Source: Antedon mediterranea
Taxonomy: Eukaryota > Echinodermata > Crinoidea > Comatulida > Antedonidae
NCBI RefSeq assembly: GCF_964355755.1
Contig: NC_092671.1
Span: forward strand, 8,197,001 to 8,261,000
Length of the DNA: 64,000 nucleotides
Reading direction: 5' to 3'
Shown here: positions 12,397-23,032 of the stretch, piece by piece
Position numbering within the stretch: position 1 is the first letter of the stretch
How the letters are laid out: each line of letters starts with the position of its first letter
The notes under the pieces: model-generated
What the model was told of the DNA's origin: nothing
The model's input: only the letters and a program-made list of their open reading frames with translations
The model's database searches: none
Position numbers and translations under genes: made by a program

Positions 12397-13297
12397 GGAC
12401 CCTTTCATGTACAGCTAAATAAGTAAGTAAGTTTGTAATTCAGTAATTGGCCTTTAACACCTACTTATCCGTGTAAATACACATGTCTAAACGTAAATTT
12501 AAGAACAGACGATGTTAAAATATTGTGATATTGTTAAAAAATTACAAACTAGATAAATTGAATAATATATAGGCCTTCATTATTAAAAGAAAACGAGCAA
12601 GAGTGAATGCCATTTTCAAAAATATTATACTTTTTTTCTTCTTTTATCTAAATTGCATAAAACACCTGTTTCTATATACACAACTTATTAACATTGGAGA
12701 GCCATTGTAAGTGACATATTTTAGATATTAATGTTTATATTATAATACGTTATTTTACTTGTTGTTGTAATCCTCTCATAATATCATATAGAGGTAGGCC
12801 TACTATACTATATCTTCAACGAAGTGATACCAACAGTAAGGGGACCAGTCAAAATGGCCGCCGTATTCAAATATTATTTAGTTATAAACATCCAATCTAA
12901 AAGCTCATAAACATAAACACATAACCAGTATTGTCTTATTGTTTATTGTCGATAAAGCTTGTATCATGTTCACGCACAAATCATTAAAGAAAGGATTCAT
13001 TTTGCAGTAAAAACCATCCTTTGGAAATATTAAGAAATGAGAGGACACTTGAATGAATGACAGGCACTATATAATGTTTTACCACTATCAACCGCTTTCA
13101 GAGGACACCCATACTAATATTGTAAAATTCTCTCCATTTTTTTGTTCCGTTTAAATAAAAAATGATATCTCCATTAAGGGGACATGGGTTTCGAAAGTGT
13201 CCACTTTAACATTCTTTCAAATTTTTTGTTCCATTTTTATAAAAAAATGTATGTCTTTCTGAACATATCACAACAAACTTACGGTTTGTGTGAAAAT

Positions 13298-13409
13298 CTA
13301 TAAATAGAACAATAAGAGTAGGATAATGTGCATGCGCGTTTCCATTATTTTGCACACGTTGGAAAAGTCATTCCAAAATCTGGTTCTTTTAATAACAAAT
13401 CTAGCACGT
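13298..13409 (-). CDS. Candidate terminal exon, unidentified minus-strand gene
   Basis: The exon begins after the acceptor CATTTTCAAG and is in frame with the upstream candidate exon through a split codon (CG|A, Arg). It reads RARFVIKRTRFWNDFSNVC and continues to a TAG at 13298. The product is unrecognised. Support is a compatible phase 2 junction with the better exon at 13561-13796. The intervening intron of 151 bp is short compared with others in the window, which keeps confidence low. Confidence 0.3.
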
Positions 13410-13560
13410 CTTGAAAATGTAACGGAAATATACAAAAAGAACGAAAATCGTTTATTATATAACCAAGGCAGAGAGACGGTAAATCAACAATAGCAAGAAA
13501 TAGGTCAATGGAAATACAGATTGAAAGACGATTCAGTACGAAGACGCGCATTGATCTCAC

Positions 13561-13796
13561 CGCGTGTATGCCGTGCCGTTTAGACCCATTTCTTGTATCA
13601 TTGATTTCGCTTTTTCTTCAGCTGTAGTTTCGAATTTTTTTATAAAGCCGGTAATTGCGCTTCCTACGCAGAAAAATCGCTTTTTAATCGAACATTCTAT
13701 TGACTGGCATAGCGATTGAGAACCACCTGTCTGAGCAGACAGTGAGGCCGAGCCTCTTGAGTCGAGAAACAAGGCGTCGTCGATTTCGAAATAGTC
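13561..13796 (-). CDS. Candidate internal exon, unidentified minus-strand gene
   Basis: 236 bases are flanked by a good acceptor (TTTTTGTTGTAG) and donor (CACGCG|GTGAGA). One frame is fully open for 78 codons and is less AT-rich than its surroundings. The peptide starts DYFEIDDALFLDSRGSA, has a lysine/cysteine-containing middle (KKRFFCVGSAITGF) and ends FETTAEEKAKSMIQEMGLNG. I do not recognise the family. The incoming phase is 0; no upstream exon was found with confidence. It could be part of the gene neighbouring Hox1 or a decayed copy. Confidence 0.4.
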
Positions 13797-16327
13797 CTAC
13801 AACAAAAATGTTCCTAAAGTGTAAACTTTGTACTCAGTGACCCAAGTTATGACAGGACCACAAGAAACATTTGGTTTTGGGAGGCAAAGAAGAACACGCA
13901 TCGGCGCCAAGTCTTTCATAAATTCTTAACAAATATGTATTCAACGCAAACAGGAAAAAGAATAGGATAATATTGGCATTTAACTAACGCCTATAGCATT
14001 TGGAAATTACTGTAACAAAATCGATAGACCACACTCCCTTACTAATCTAAGACACTGACTCACTAGTGGGCATATACTATAAGTAAAACAGCATTGTTAC
14101 TTTGCGTAACTTGATTTTTCAAAGATGCAAAGCTAATTCAATAAGCGGAGTAAATACTGAAAAGAAAACATAGATTTTAGGAAAATGGTTTTTTTTTTCG
14201 TTCGTTATTTTGCCTGTTTAAACAACATATTTAATTTCGTTAATGAAAACGGCATCTTTCTACACCCGTGATTTACGGAAAACGTTCCTACAATAGCGTG
14301 AAAACAATATTCAATAACACCTAACTTCCCCAAATTCATTTTTGCTCACTTTGTGCAATCGCACACACGACTTGGTCGAACATGTATCCACACCCTATCG
14401 TCATAGTAATCGCCTATTATTATATCCAACGAAACAAAACAAAAGCAAGAAACAAAAACCAAACAATTTAAATTAAAGTACACATGAGGGAATGCCTAGT
14501 TGAAAAGGGTAAAGAAATTACCAAAACATGAAATGCAAAAATCGTTTGTTTTTGTACTGATGTTATCTGTGACGGTTTTAATATTAGCCCATTTTCTATT
14601 TATTATTGTAATCTTTTTTTAGATTCATTAGATTACAAATTTCGTTAGTTCAGTTAAAGCAGTAGTAGAGTCCCAATCTGTTTGTCATTCAACCAGATCA
14701 AAATTCGTATTAATTATTATTATAAACACTTTTCAGTTGCCTTGTCAAAAAGGGTGTAGCAATAAAAAAATTAATCAAAACCGCCATTTTGGTAGGGATG
14801 TTATCCACGAAGTTCGGAGTCACTATGTGTTAAGCAACGAAATCGTTTTTAAATTAACAAAGATTTTTGTTTAGCCTATAAGAGCCGGAGAACGACACAA
14901 AAAATGAAAACAAAAATCAAGATTTGATGACGTAAATCAATAGAGCAGATGAAAGAGAAGAATGAGATGTAGAATTGTTAGATCAGATTTTATTTGGCAT
15001 TCTATTGAGTAGATACAATGCTGTTTATATATCGATTTGTTGTCATTTATGGCATACGTTTCAACCCAAGGAATGAAACACCTTTGTTATATTCGGCGTT
15101 ATTTGTATAATATGTAAATACATTCGTTTATGGCTGATATAAACTGTCTAAATCTTGGCCTTTACTATAATACACAATTTGTTTTACATAATTATATATT
15201 GCAACCATCCTCCACCAATTTAAGTTTGATAAACTCCACCACACAGTTAGTGAAAAATAGTAAACGCAGCACTGTGTGTTTCAGAATTGTCAAAACAATC
15301 AACAAAAAAACTCTTGAATTACCATTTTACCCTTGACTGACATTTCAAAGCCTGGTCCTTGATTGAAGGAAGGCCTAACATATTAAGTTGTAAATGCTGA
15401 TAGAAACTTACGTTGTATTATACATTAGTCCCGACATTAGTTAATATGAAAGTATTGACGAGCTAGTAGGATACCTACTCGGAGGAGTTCCTCCACGTTG
15501 CACGTAGGATAGATCCGGAAATGACAGCCAGTGCTGTGCCGACAGAGTGCCGTGTACGTAGGCTACGTACACGGCAGAGCATTTTCACGGATAACAAGAA
15601 GGGCAGATATATTAAAATGTAGTTTCCTTACCTTCTTAATACGTTCGTAGTAGGGCCTTATAATCCATATATTTCAAAAACGATTCTTTTAACGCGATTA
15701 CAATTGATTTAAGTTGTCCAATTTCAAAATATTTAAATCCATTATAGGCTACTGAATTAGGGAATGGTTCCTTAACGCGATTACAATGCTGTACTACAGT
15801 AGTTAGCAGTCCTAATTTGCATACATTCCGTTGTTGTGCAGGTGCTTCTAACTAAACAGGGCCCTGGTTCGGCTGCACGACATACCATATTTCTGAACTT
15901 TCATTGGCAGCAGAAAGTGGAGATACATTTTAAATACAGGAAGCCGCTTACGCTTAAAAGTTAACAAACTGAACAGTATTTACAATATTTACAGTATTGA
16001 TCTTGGCAATAATACCATCACGTGGATTTGGAATTATTTTGCTTAACATAAATATTATAATTCACCTACAACTATGTAAGCGGTATAACCATGTTATAAT
16101 AATTCTTAAATAACTATTAACAAATTATTTAACTGAAAAGAAAGACAAGCATACAGTAGTAAATCAAAAGTAGCCCATTGTCTTTCCGATGAAATCTTTA
16201 TTTTTGATCCGTTTTTTTTTCTACAGACAGAAGTATAATTAATTTAAACTTAAATGGCCTATTCGATCGAAGTTTGATTTGATTAATACTTGTTTTTCAC
16301 GTTTTGAAGGACAATTATATATCATGT
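13797..16327. other. Intergenic DNA without recognised gene
   Basis: No supported exon on either strand. AT-rich unique-looking sequence with one perfect short palindrome (15549-15575) in a locally GC-richer patch around 15.47-15.60 kb. Upstream exons of the minus-strand candidate at 13.6 kb would be expected here, but none could be joined with confidence. Confidence 0.5.
15549..15575. other. Perfect 13-bp-arm palindrome
   Basis: GCCGTGTACGTAG, one G, then CTACGTACACGGC. The arms are exact complements with a one-base centre, and each contains TACGTA. It could extrude as a cruciform or bind a dimeric factor; no neighbouring gene explains it. Confidence 0.9.
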
Positions 16328-16399
16328 ATGCAGAGAGAAGGACTGGCTGTCACAATGGCAGATAGGAAATTATGGAGCAATCTAGACATAAAAGGTCGG
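16328..16399 (+). CDS. Speculative first coding exon, unidentified plus-strand gene
   Basis: ATG at 16328 opens 24 codons (MQREGLAVTMADRKLWSNLD...) ending exactly at a good donor (GGTCGG|GTATGT) in phase 0. It is paired with the strong acceptor at 16836. The joined reading frame stays open across the junction. No family recognised. Confidence 0.25.
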
Positions 16400-16836
16400 G
16401 TATGTTCCGGAATTAAGTAAGTTATAAATGCATAAATATTGAAATAAACAATTTTCAACTATTTGATGCATATAATTCGTTGCAATCTATTGTGTCTTAA
16501 ATTTTGCACTCTCGGGTCTTTGGTTAGTCTTCGGGTTATTATGTTAGCCGTAACATTGCACGAAAAAAAGATTTTTTTAACAATTAATCACGAGTTTGGT
16601 GCGTTTCACGGCGCGTAAGCTTACTACAATATCGCTCGACTTCGTCAAGTGAAATGAGCGATGCACTTTGTAAGTATTCCAGATCGTAGTCATTTAACGT
16701 TTTATGTCATCTCTGCCTGATTGATTACCTAACTGTCCTCGATATTCTTTCATTAGAGTTTTAAATACTCGTGATTAATATTGCTATAGTTAGTTTCTGT
16801 CCATAATGACGACTTGCTTTTCCCCTTTTCCTGTAG

Positions 16837-16959
16837 ACTGTACTCTCTTTGTTCTGGCTGTACGCTTTTGTTGAAGTCCACTCATGGTACAGTTCACCTC
16901 TCGCCTGGCTGTCTGCTGACTTGGTATGGAGGGTCGACATCGCAGGAAATGACGGCTGA
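16837..16959 (+). CDS. Speculative second exon, unidentified plus-strand gene
   Basis: The acceptor (GCTTTTCCCCTTTTCCTGTAG) has an exceptionally pure pyrimidine tract. In the phase 0 frame the exon reads TVLSLFWLYAFVEVHSWYSS and runs to a TGA at 16957-16959, giving a 64-residue product with exon 16328-16399. The first half looks like a membrane helix. A second frame through the same block is open for about 75 codons, so the frame is not certain. The block is also richer in G and C than its flanks. A non-coding exon is equally possible. Confidence 0.28.
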   Translation, partial: TVLSLFWLYAFVEVHSWYSSPLAWLSADLVWRVDIAGNDG

Positions 16960-17200
16960 ATTTCTACAACTGGTTAACAATTGCTGTCGTACAAGGCCTA
17001 CTTATTTTCCCGGTTCAGTGTCGATAGTGTGTCTTGTCGTGTTACTTCTTTATACAATAACGTAGAGAATGTATGTCAGTATTAACAAGAAACAAACTAG
17101 CCATAGTAGGCCTACCTTTGAAAATGTTCAGTAGAAATAATAAAGAACTTAATTATTTGACATAATACACACCATTTTACAAACCTACTGTATTGATTAA

Positions 17201-17443
17201 ATGTATGGGCTGCCTAAAAATAATAGCGATATGACTGAGGAGTCATTAGCTACAAATACAGAAACAAACGCTAGAAAACGTAGGCCTATTCTTTTTAAGA
17301 ACAATCACTCTTTGCATAAAAATGTATCCGACTCCCAAACTTTTAAATTAATTCAAAACCAGAATAAAAAATATTGGTCGGACCGTCTGATAAAATACTG
17401 TAGAGATGAATTAGCAAGAGGGCCCAAAAGCATTTCTGATTGA
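17201..17443 (+). other. 80-codon open frame, unrecognised
   Basis: An open frame from ATG to TGA with hydrophilic, lysine- and asparagine-rich composition and protein-like segments (NQNKKYWSDRLIKYCRDELA). There are no splice signals I can tie to the candidate exons at 16.3-17.0 kb. It could be a degraded retroelement or chance. Confidence 0.2.
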
Positions 17444-20119
17444 AATCTGCCTACCCGCAATTAAACTAAGTTTCAGAAATAATTATCTCGATTCTACCAC
17501 ACAGCGTACTCATCTTATAGAAGACTCAGCGGGTTGAAATCTTAAATACATTTTTATTTTCTATTTCTTCTTTGAAATATTATTTTTTCACAAACCATGT
17601 CTTTTTAAAACGGATGCTGTTGCAACTCATTCACATAAAGTTCGTTGAGTTTGTTTTGGTTTATTTTGAAGACTTTCCTTGCAATACACTATTCAAAATG
17701 ACAAATCACTCTTGTACAATGCGCTGACAACTTAATTACCAAATGCACCATAATCTATCTTTTAATAGATGTTTAGCTAAATATAAAAATTATTAAATAC
17801 GTCCTTGGTACGCCTATATATATATATAATACACTGTACTCTATTTTTATGTTTTACATTTTCTTTTTGCGCAATTAGGCTAATTGCAATGTTTAAAAAG
17901 CGCGCAGTTAGTAGATTTCAATTCATAAATCCAGATCAACAACGGGTTTTTTTCATTAGTATCTTTTTCACGTCGATCAATCAATCTAGCAAGTGATTAG
18001 ACAAGTAAAGTGTGAATCCCTGTCATTGTTGTAACCTCTTGACATTAAACTGAGGTGTAGATCTGCCGGCCGGTTTACGACGTTTCTTTTCCGCTATTTA
18101 TACGCGTCTTTTCCTTTCCTTGCAGCACACCAGAGCCAATTTCTATTATGTGGTAGTGGGCAACATGGTCAGACCCCTATACTTGTTCATTCTTATATAT
18201 ATATATATATATTATATTATAAATCCAAAGGCAAAATGCTGAAAAAATGACAATGTGGGTATCAGTGGCTGGATCTCAATGAAGATACAAAAAAAAGAAG
18301 CGAAAAGCTAAATCAAAACGATAAAGTAAAACAGCCAGAAAAGTTAGCAGCGCTTTCGGGCAACACTAGCCCTTATAATAGTCCATGCTTGTTTATTAAT
18401 TTTCTTTCTAAGTGAAGTGAATGTTTTTGTTTTCATATGTTAAAATTATTGAAATTCGTTAAAATACAGTATTTTAAAAATATTTGTGAAAACACTATAG
18501 TCTCTGCTTGGTTTTAAAAGAAACGGTCGTAAAAGGAACAGTCGTAAACCCTTGTTCCAAGAACAGTCGAATCATTACGACAATTCACATATTTAAACTT
18601 TTATTAGTAACATTCCACCTATTACAATATACAAATATTAATCATAAAATGCGGTTTTTGTAGTTACAAATAATGTGCACCAAATTAGTGAATGCGAGAT
18701 GTTATAAGCACTTTACTCGTTTTTGCCATACAAAATTCGAACCAATGCATGTGCTTATACTCATATATTTTGCAATCGATCTGCTCTGTTTCTGGCTAAA
18801 TCCCAACTTCGGACCAGGTACAACCCTACGGTGTACACTACCTAACGAGCCAACAATAACCATGACTATTACTTTGCATTTGAATGCCGTGTCCACCGCA
18901 TAATTGCATGTACTTTCTAAATTTTGTCTCGTAACAGGTCTCCACAAATGCATCAAATGGAGTTGAAATTTCAACAATAAAGGCTTTTTTTACATGTGTA
19001 TACACATACATACATGCATACATCTGTACATTATAGCAAGTCTTATTGAGAGAATAATCGTTGTTTGGTTTAGTTATTCTAAACCAATTTAGCAAATTAG
19101 GCTCCTTCGGGATGTTCTTTTGTTTTCATTTTTAATGTTTTACCTCATTTCATACACACGGGTGATGGATGATCCTTCACGATCAATTACCTATCTGCGT
19201 TTGTCAATACTTAGCCTATCCTATAATTATTATGACAATTGTGCGAAACACTGTATAATGGTTAGTTACTAATGTGGACGACTTCACACGCCGCTGCTGA
19301 CATTACAATAAAATAAACTGGAGGTATATGTCATCAAAACGGCCATGCATCATTATAAAATACGATAGTGTTAATAATCTCCATCTTGTATTTAGTTTTA
19401 CTTACAATTCATATACTTAATTGAATTATATTCATAGGTGACATCTTTATATTCAATACTTAAAGACGACTTGTGGCCTATTCGATCAAACACGTCGTAG
19501 CTGTAATGTGTTTATTCTGCACAAAAGAATATAACTTTTACAATTTTGATTTAAATTAATTACACATACATTAAATAATGATCATACATCATTTATAGAG
19601 ATATTCCATCAAACAGAATAATTTAAGTTGTTTAATTAATTAATTAAATTTAATTATAAGACCGACATAATAGGCCTATACATTACAATGTGAAATATAC
19701 AGATATAACATGTTGCCATCTAATTTAATAATACAGCGGAATAGGATAGACCAAAACCATGAATCAGAAACAAATCAGCAAGTAACACTAAATCAATTAA
19801 TAATGGAAAATATACTTCCCACCTCTCATCGGCCACTTAACTGGTACTAACTTTGATGCCTAACATTTACAAACACAGCCGTACTCTATTTTAAACAAAC
19901 AACTGTAGAAATATACGAGCGTTATATTTATTAGATGTCGTATATCTATTTTTACACGGCTTTATAGGATAATCACGTCGAAATCAAGGAAAATAGACAT
20001 GTCACAGTTTTTAGATAAAATATTTTTGCTCACAAGATCAAATTAGACATGTTTGTGCGTACGCGGAAAAGTATTGTCAACGTCAAATCATGAATACCAA
20101 CAAAGTAACGATACCGAAC
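17444..20119. other. Intergenic DNA without recognised gene
   Basis: Short open frames only, none protein-like. TA microsatellites occur near 17816-17828 and 18196-18212. I see no RNA gene or coding repeat. Confidence 0.55.
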
Positions 20120-20365
20120 GTATCACATTTGCCGAAGATGCGCTGGATGTAACTCAAGTTTTCCGAAGCTTGATGCGGTATCGGTTCCTATTGATGATGC
20201 TCGGTACCGAAGTGTAACTCGAAAATATTCCGGAGCTTGATGCGGTACCGGTTGCACCATAAAAGTATGTCGAAACTTGATTATGCGCGGTACCAAATGC
20301 AACTCAAAAGTATTCCGAAGCTTGATGCGGTACCGATTGCAACACAGAGATATGCCGAAGTTTCC
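20120..20365. repeat. Imperfect ~60-bp tandem repeat around GCTTGATGCGGTACCG
   Basis: Four or more degenerate units carry (T)CCGAAGCTTGATGCGGTACCG or GTACCGAATGTAACTCGAAA-type sequence. They alternate TGCAACTCAAAAGTATTCC-like spacers with the GGTACC (KpnI-like) core. The units are far richer in CpG than their flanks. This is a short satellite-like or regulatory array; function unknown. Confidence 0.8.
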
Positions 20366-21957
20366 CAAATCTATTAATGGCTTTGGAATTCTAAGACTGG
20401 TTCTTGTATGTTTCACTATGAAAAATATAAATCTAGAACAAAAAAATATATCACAGCATTGTATTGATTGTTACATATTTAATTGCATTAAATAAAGTTA
20501 CCTCAATCAATATAAACTCTACACACTATATATATTGCACGTTACAAATTGAACAATTTATTAAATGAACATTTAATTTTTTTATTATAAAATAAATTGA
20601 CAATCAGTAACAGTATTGTTTAATTTCCTATTCTTCACCGAAACCGCACGGTAGCATGGAGTTGAAACGCACGCACACAAACCTCCGGTAAATTTTAATG
20701 TCAACAATATGCGTGTGTTTCTTATTTTATTCTTATTTGTCCATAAACTGTATGTTTAACTACATATTTTAAATAACCTAACTACTATAAAAGTGTGTAC
20801 AAGTACAGTTGTATTTATTATAGTAACAAGTAATAATGCAGTGTTTATGACTAAAGAAATACTCCTTACTCCAACGCCCACAAGTGTCATTGCTCTTACG
20901 TCAGTGGTAATTATAAAACGCCGAAATAAACAATAACACAGCATTTAGGATGAGACTAATTAGTGTTCGTATAGAGTAACTGTATAGTATAATGCACATC
21001 TTACAAATGTAGCTGTATACAGTTAAGGGGTCTGATACACTATTCGGTGACTCAACAACGAATTTGTAATATGGCCAATTACACATCACGACAAAACACA
21101 AACAATCGTATAAAATCTCCCAAACAAATCGTACAAACTGAGCCAGATATTAGCCGAGCAATCGATCATATTCGCAGCCTGATGTAAACAAGCGATCACA
21201 TTAAGAAAGGCTCGTTACACTAGATTTTCCGCTACGCTGTCTTACGCAACTCGTTCATCGCCGCATTGTTTGTGTTAAAGTCGAGAATTGATTATTTTGC
21301 GTGGAGTTACTGGGCACTGCCACGCACGACCGCGAAACGTTGCCGCGTAACAAAGACCTATAAGCACGTATATGAAAATAAACAGGAGTAATTAATGGAG
21401 AAGCGACTTGAACGAAGTAGAAACTTTTTCATTAGTGATAATATGGTAAAATGAATTGTCCGCATCACGATTTAAAGACGATGTCAACTTATAATTAAAG
21501 CGCCACATATACATCGTTTTTCTACGACGAAAAAATCGGTAAAATGTTTAAAACATCAAACTAAATATACTTTCTTAAAAACATCTTGACACAAAAAAGT
21601 AATTGAATAAATATACACTTTCAGTAGTTGTTCGACAGATGGGGCATTTTTATGATTTCCTGTAGTAGAACACCTTTGGGGACGCGTAGAAACAAAATGG
21701 AAAATAATCTTGACAGACGGTTTTACCAAATGTTTCCAACGACGGAACGGTTGAGCTTTCAAACTACCATGAGATGGAGTATCTCGACATAAGTCAAATA
21801 TTCCTATTTCCCCAACGGTAAGGCTGATATATAAAACCTCCATGAGTATTTCGACAGAAGTTGAATAATACCTATTCAAATAGTGCAAACACATTTTATG
21901 AAAATTAATAAGACTATTGAATCGATATATTATTTATCTAAAAGGTATGCGGTGACA
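20366..21957. other. Region between the converging Hox1 side and the receptor gene; receptor 3' UTR at right end
   Basis: The right part should be 3' UTR of the minus-strand receptor gene (stop at 21958). A 112-codon open frame (21556-21894, minus) lies there but shows no domain and is probably UTR. No canonical AATAAA was seen on the minus strand within about 600 bases of the stop. A CpG-dense patch is listed separately. Confidence 0.5.
21150..21350. promoter_or_regulatory. CpG-dense patch in AT-rich DNA
   Basis: Roughly twenty CpG dinucleotides occur in about 200 bases (for example CCACGCACGACCGCGAAACG followed by TTGCCGCG), against very few in the flanks. This suggests an unmethylated island, enhancer or unannotated promoter near the receptor 3' end. 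No gene start was identified. Confidence 0.35.
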
Positions 21958-23032
21958 TCAAAAGTTAGGTGGTGGGGGAGGAAAACCAAATGCATCACTT
22001 TCAACATTAGGTAAGCCACTTAACAATGGAGGAGGTGGCGGGGCTAACGGTATTCTATTACTTAATGGCTGAGTAATATTTATTTGATTTGTCTTTTCTT
22101 GCTTTGGTAAATGTGAGCCTTCAGTATCTGGATCAATTTCTGCCAATCTCTGGCGACTACCTGAGCTCCTTCTGAGGTTCTGCAAACTCGCATTGTTGAC
22201 AACTGTTGGTGTATTATAAGGACTTGCATCCAAATGATAACTGTTCTCATGTTTTTCATCTGAATATTCAAAATTACCATCTTCTAACATAGCTTTTGTC
22301 CTGTTTGTATAGCTTTCATACAATAATGGTTCTTTCTCAAAATGATGTTGCTGTTCAGGGTTTATGTATGTATCTTGAGGAGCATTGTGACCACTGTACT
22401 GTGACCATGTTTGCTCCAACGGGTTACCTGGTAGTCTAGAAAAACTTCTGTTTTGCTTATTGCCCAATTCTTGATGCTGTTGGGATGAATGTTGAATTTG
22501 AGATGTTTTTGAACTTCCTGGAAAATGGACATTGTGACTTCCTTGGAGACTTACATTGCAACTTCCTTGGTGACTTACATTGCGACTTCCTTGGTGACTC
22601 ACATTGTGACTTCCTTGGTGACTTACATTGTGACTTCCTTGGTGACTTCCTACTTGAGTTACATTGTTACCTTCTTTATGATTTCCTTTGTGACTTCCGT
22701 GTTCACTTCCTTGGCTACTTTCATAACTCTCAGAATCCGTGGGTAAAGACTCATTACTTGGAGTCTTTGATAGTCTGTCATCTGTATCTTCACTTGATGA
22801 TGGCCGTTTTGACTTTCGTTTCACCAATGCGCGTGATTTAACATTTCTGCGTGTGTTTTTCTTTAACTTCTTATCAGCATACTCTGATTTGGCTATCTCA
22901 GCTCTGAAGGCAAGATCTTCAGCCCTATTTTTTATTTTGTCTCTTGCAATCTCCACGGTGTCTTCAACAGCTTCAGATAGACGGCGAAATGCAATGTCTT
23001 GTGGTGACCCCTTGCAATGCTTCACAACAACT
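21958..23032 (-). CDS. Receptor exon 29: cytoplasmic tail with tandem repeat and FPPPP terminus
   Basis: 358 residues ending at TAA. The first part is helical and basic ([40 protein letters not shown]). Then come a Ser/acidic stretch, an 8-residue tandem repeat (GSHNVSHQ), a Gln/His-rich stretch, a possible acidic dileucine signal (EKEPLL), and two polyproline runs (LAPPPPPLL and, at the very end, [10 protein letters not shown]). There is no kinase, phosphatase, ITIM or death domain. The FPPPP core fits Ena/VASP EVH1 ligands; the other run could bind SH3, WW or profilin. Confidence 0.93.

Larger units (their letters stand above)
9211..13297. other. Hox1 3' region and intergenic DNA
   Basis: After the Hox1 stop this stretch probably begins with 3' UTR and then becomes intergenic. 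I see no convincing coding exon on either strand. It contains two poly-G tracts, a TIR element (10487-10835), a GAT-rich microsatellite, a TATATA run near 11386 and an inverted-repeat block (12122-12396), each listed separately. Confidence 0.6.

Noticed and set aside
18673-19095. Several overlapping open frames of 76-91 codons on both strands
   Set aside because: They overlap one another on opposite strands, have mixed composition with no motif, and no splice signals join them to anything.
21556-21894. 112-codon minus-strand open frame downstream of the receptor stop
   Set aside because: No domain, no splice link and it falls where the receptor 3' UTR is expected; most likely chance.
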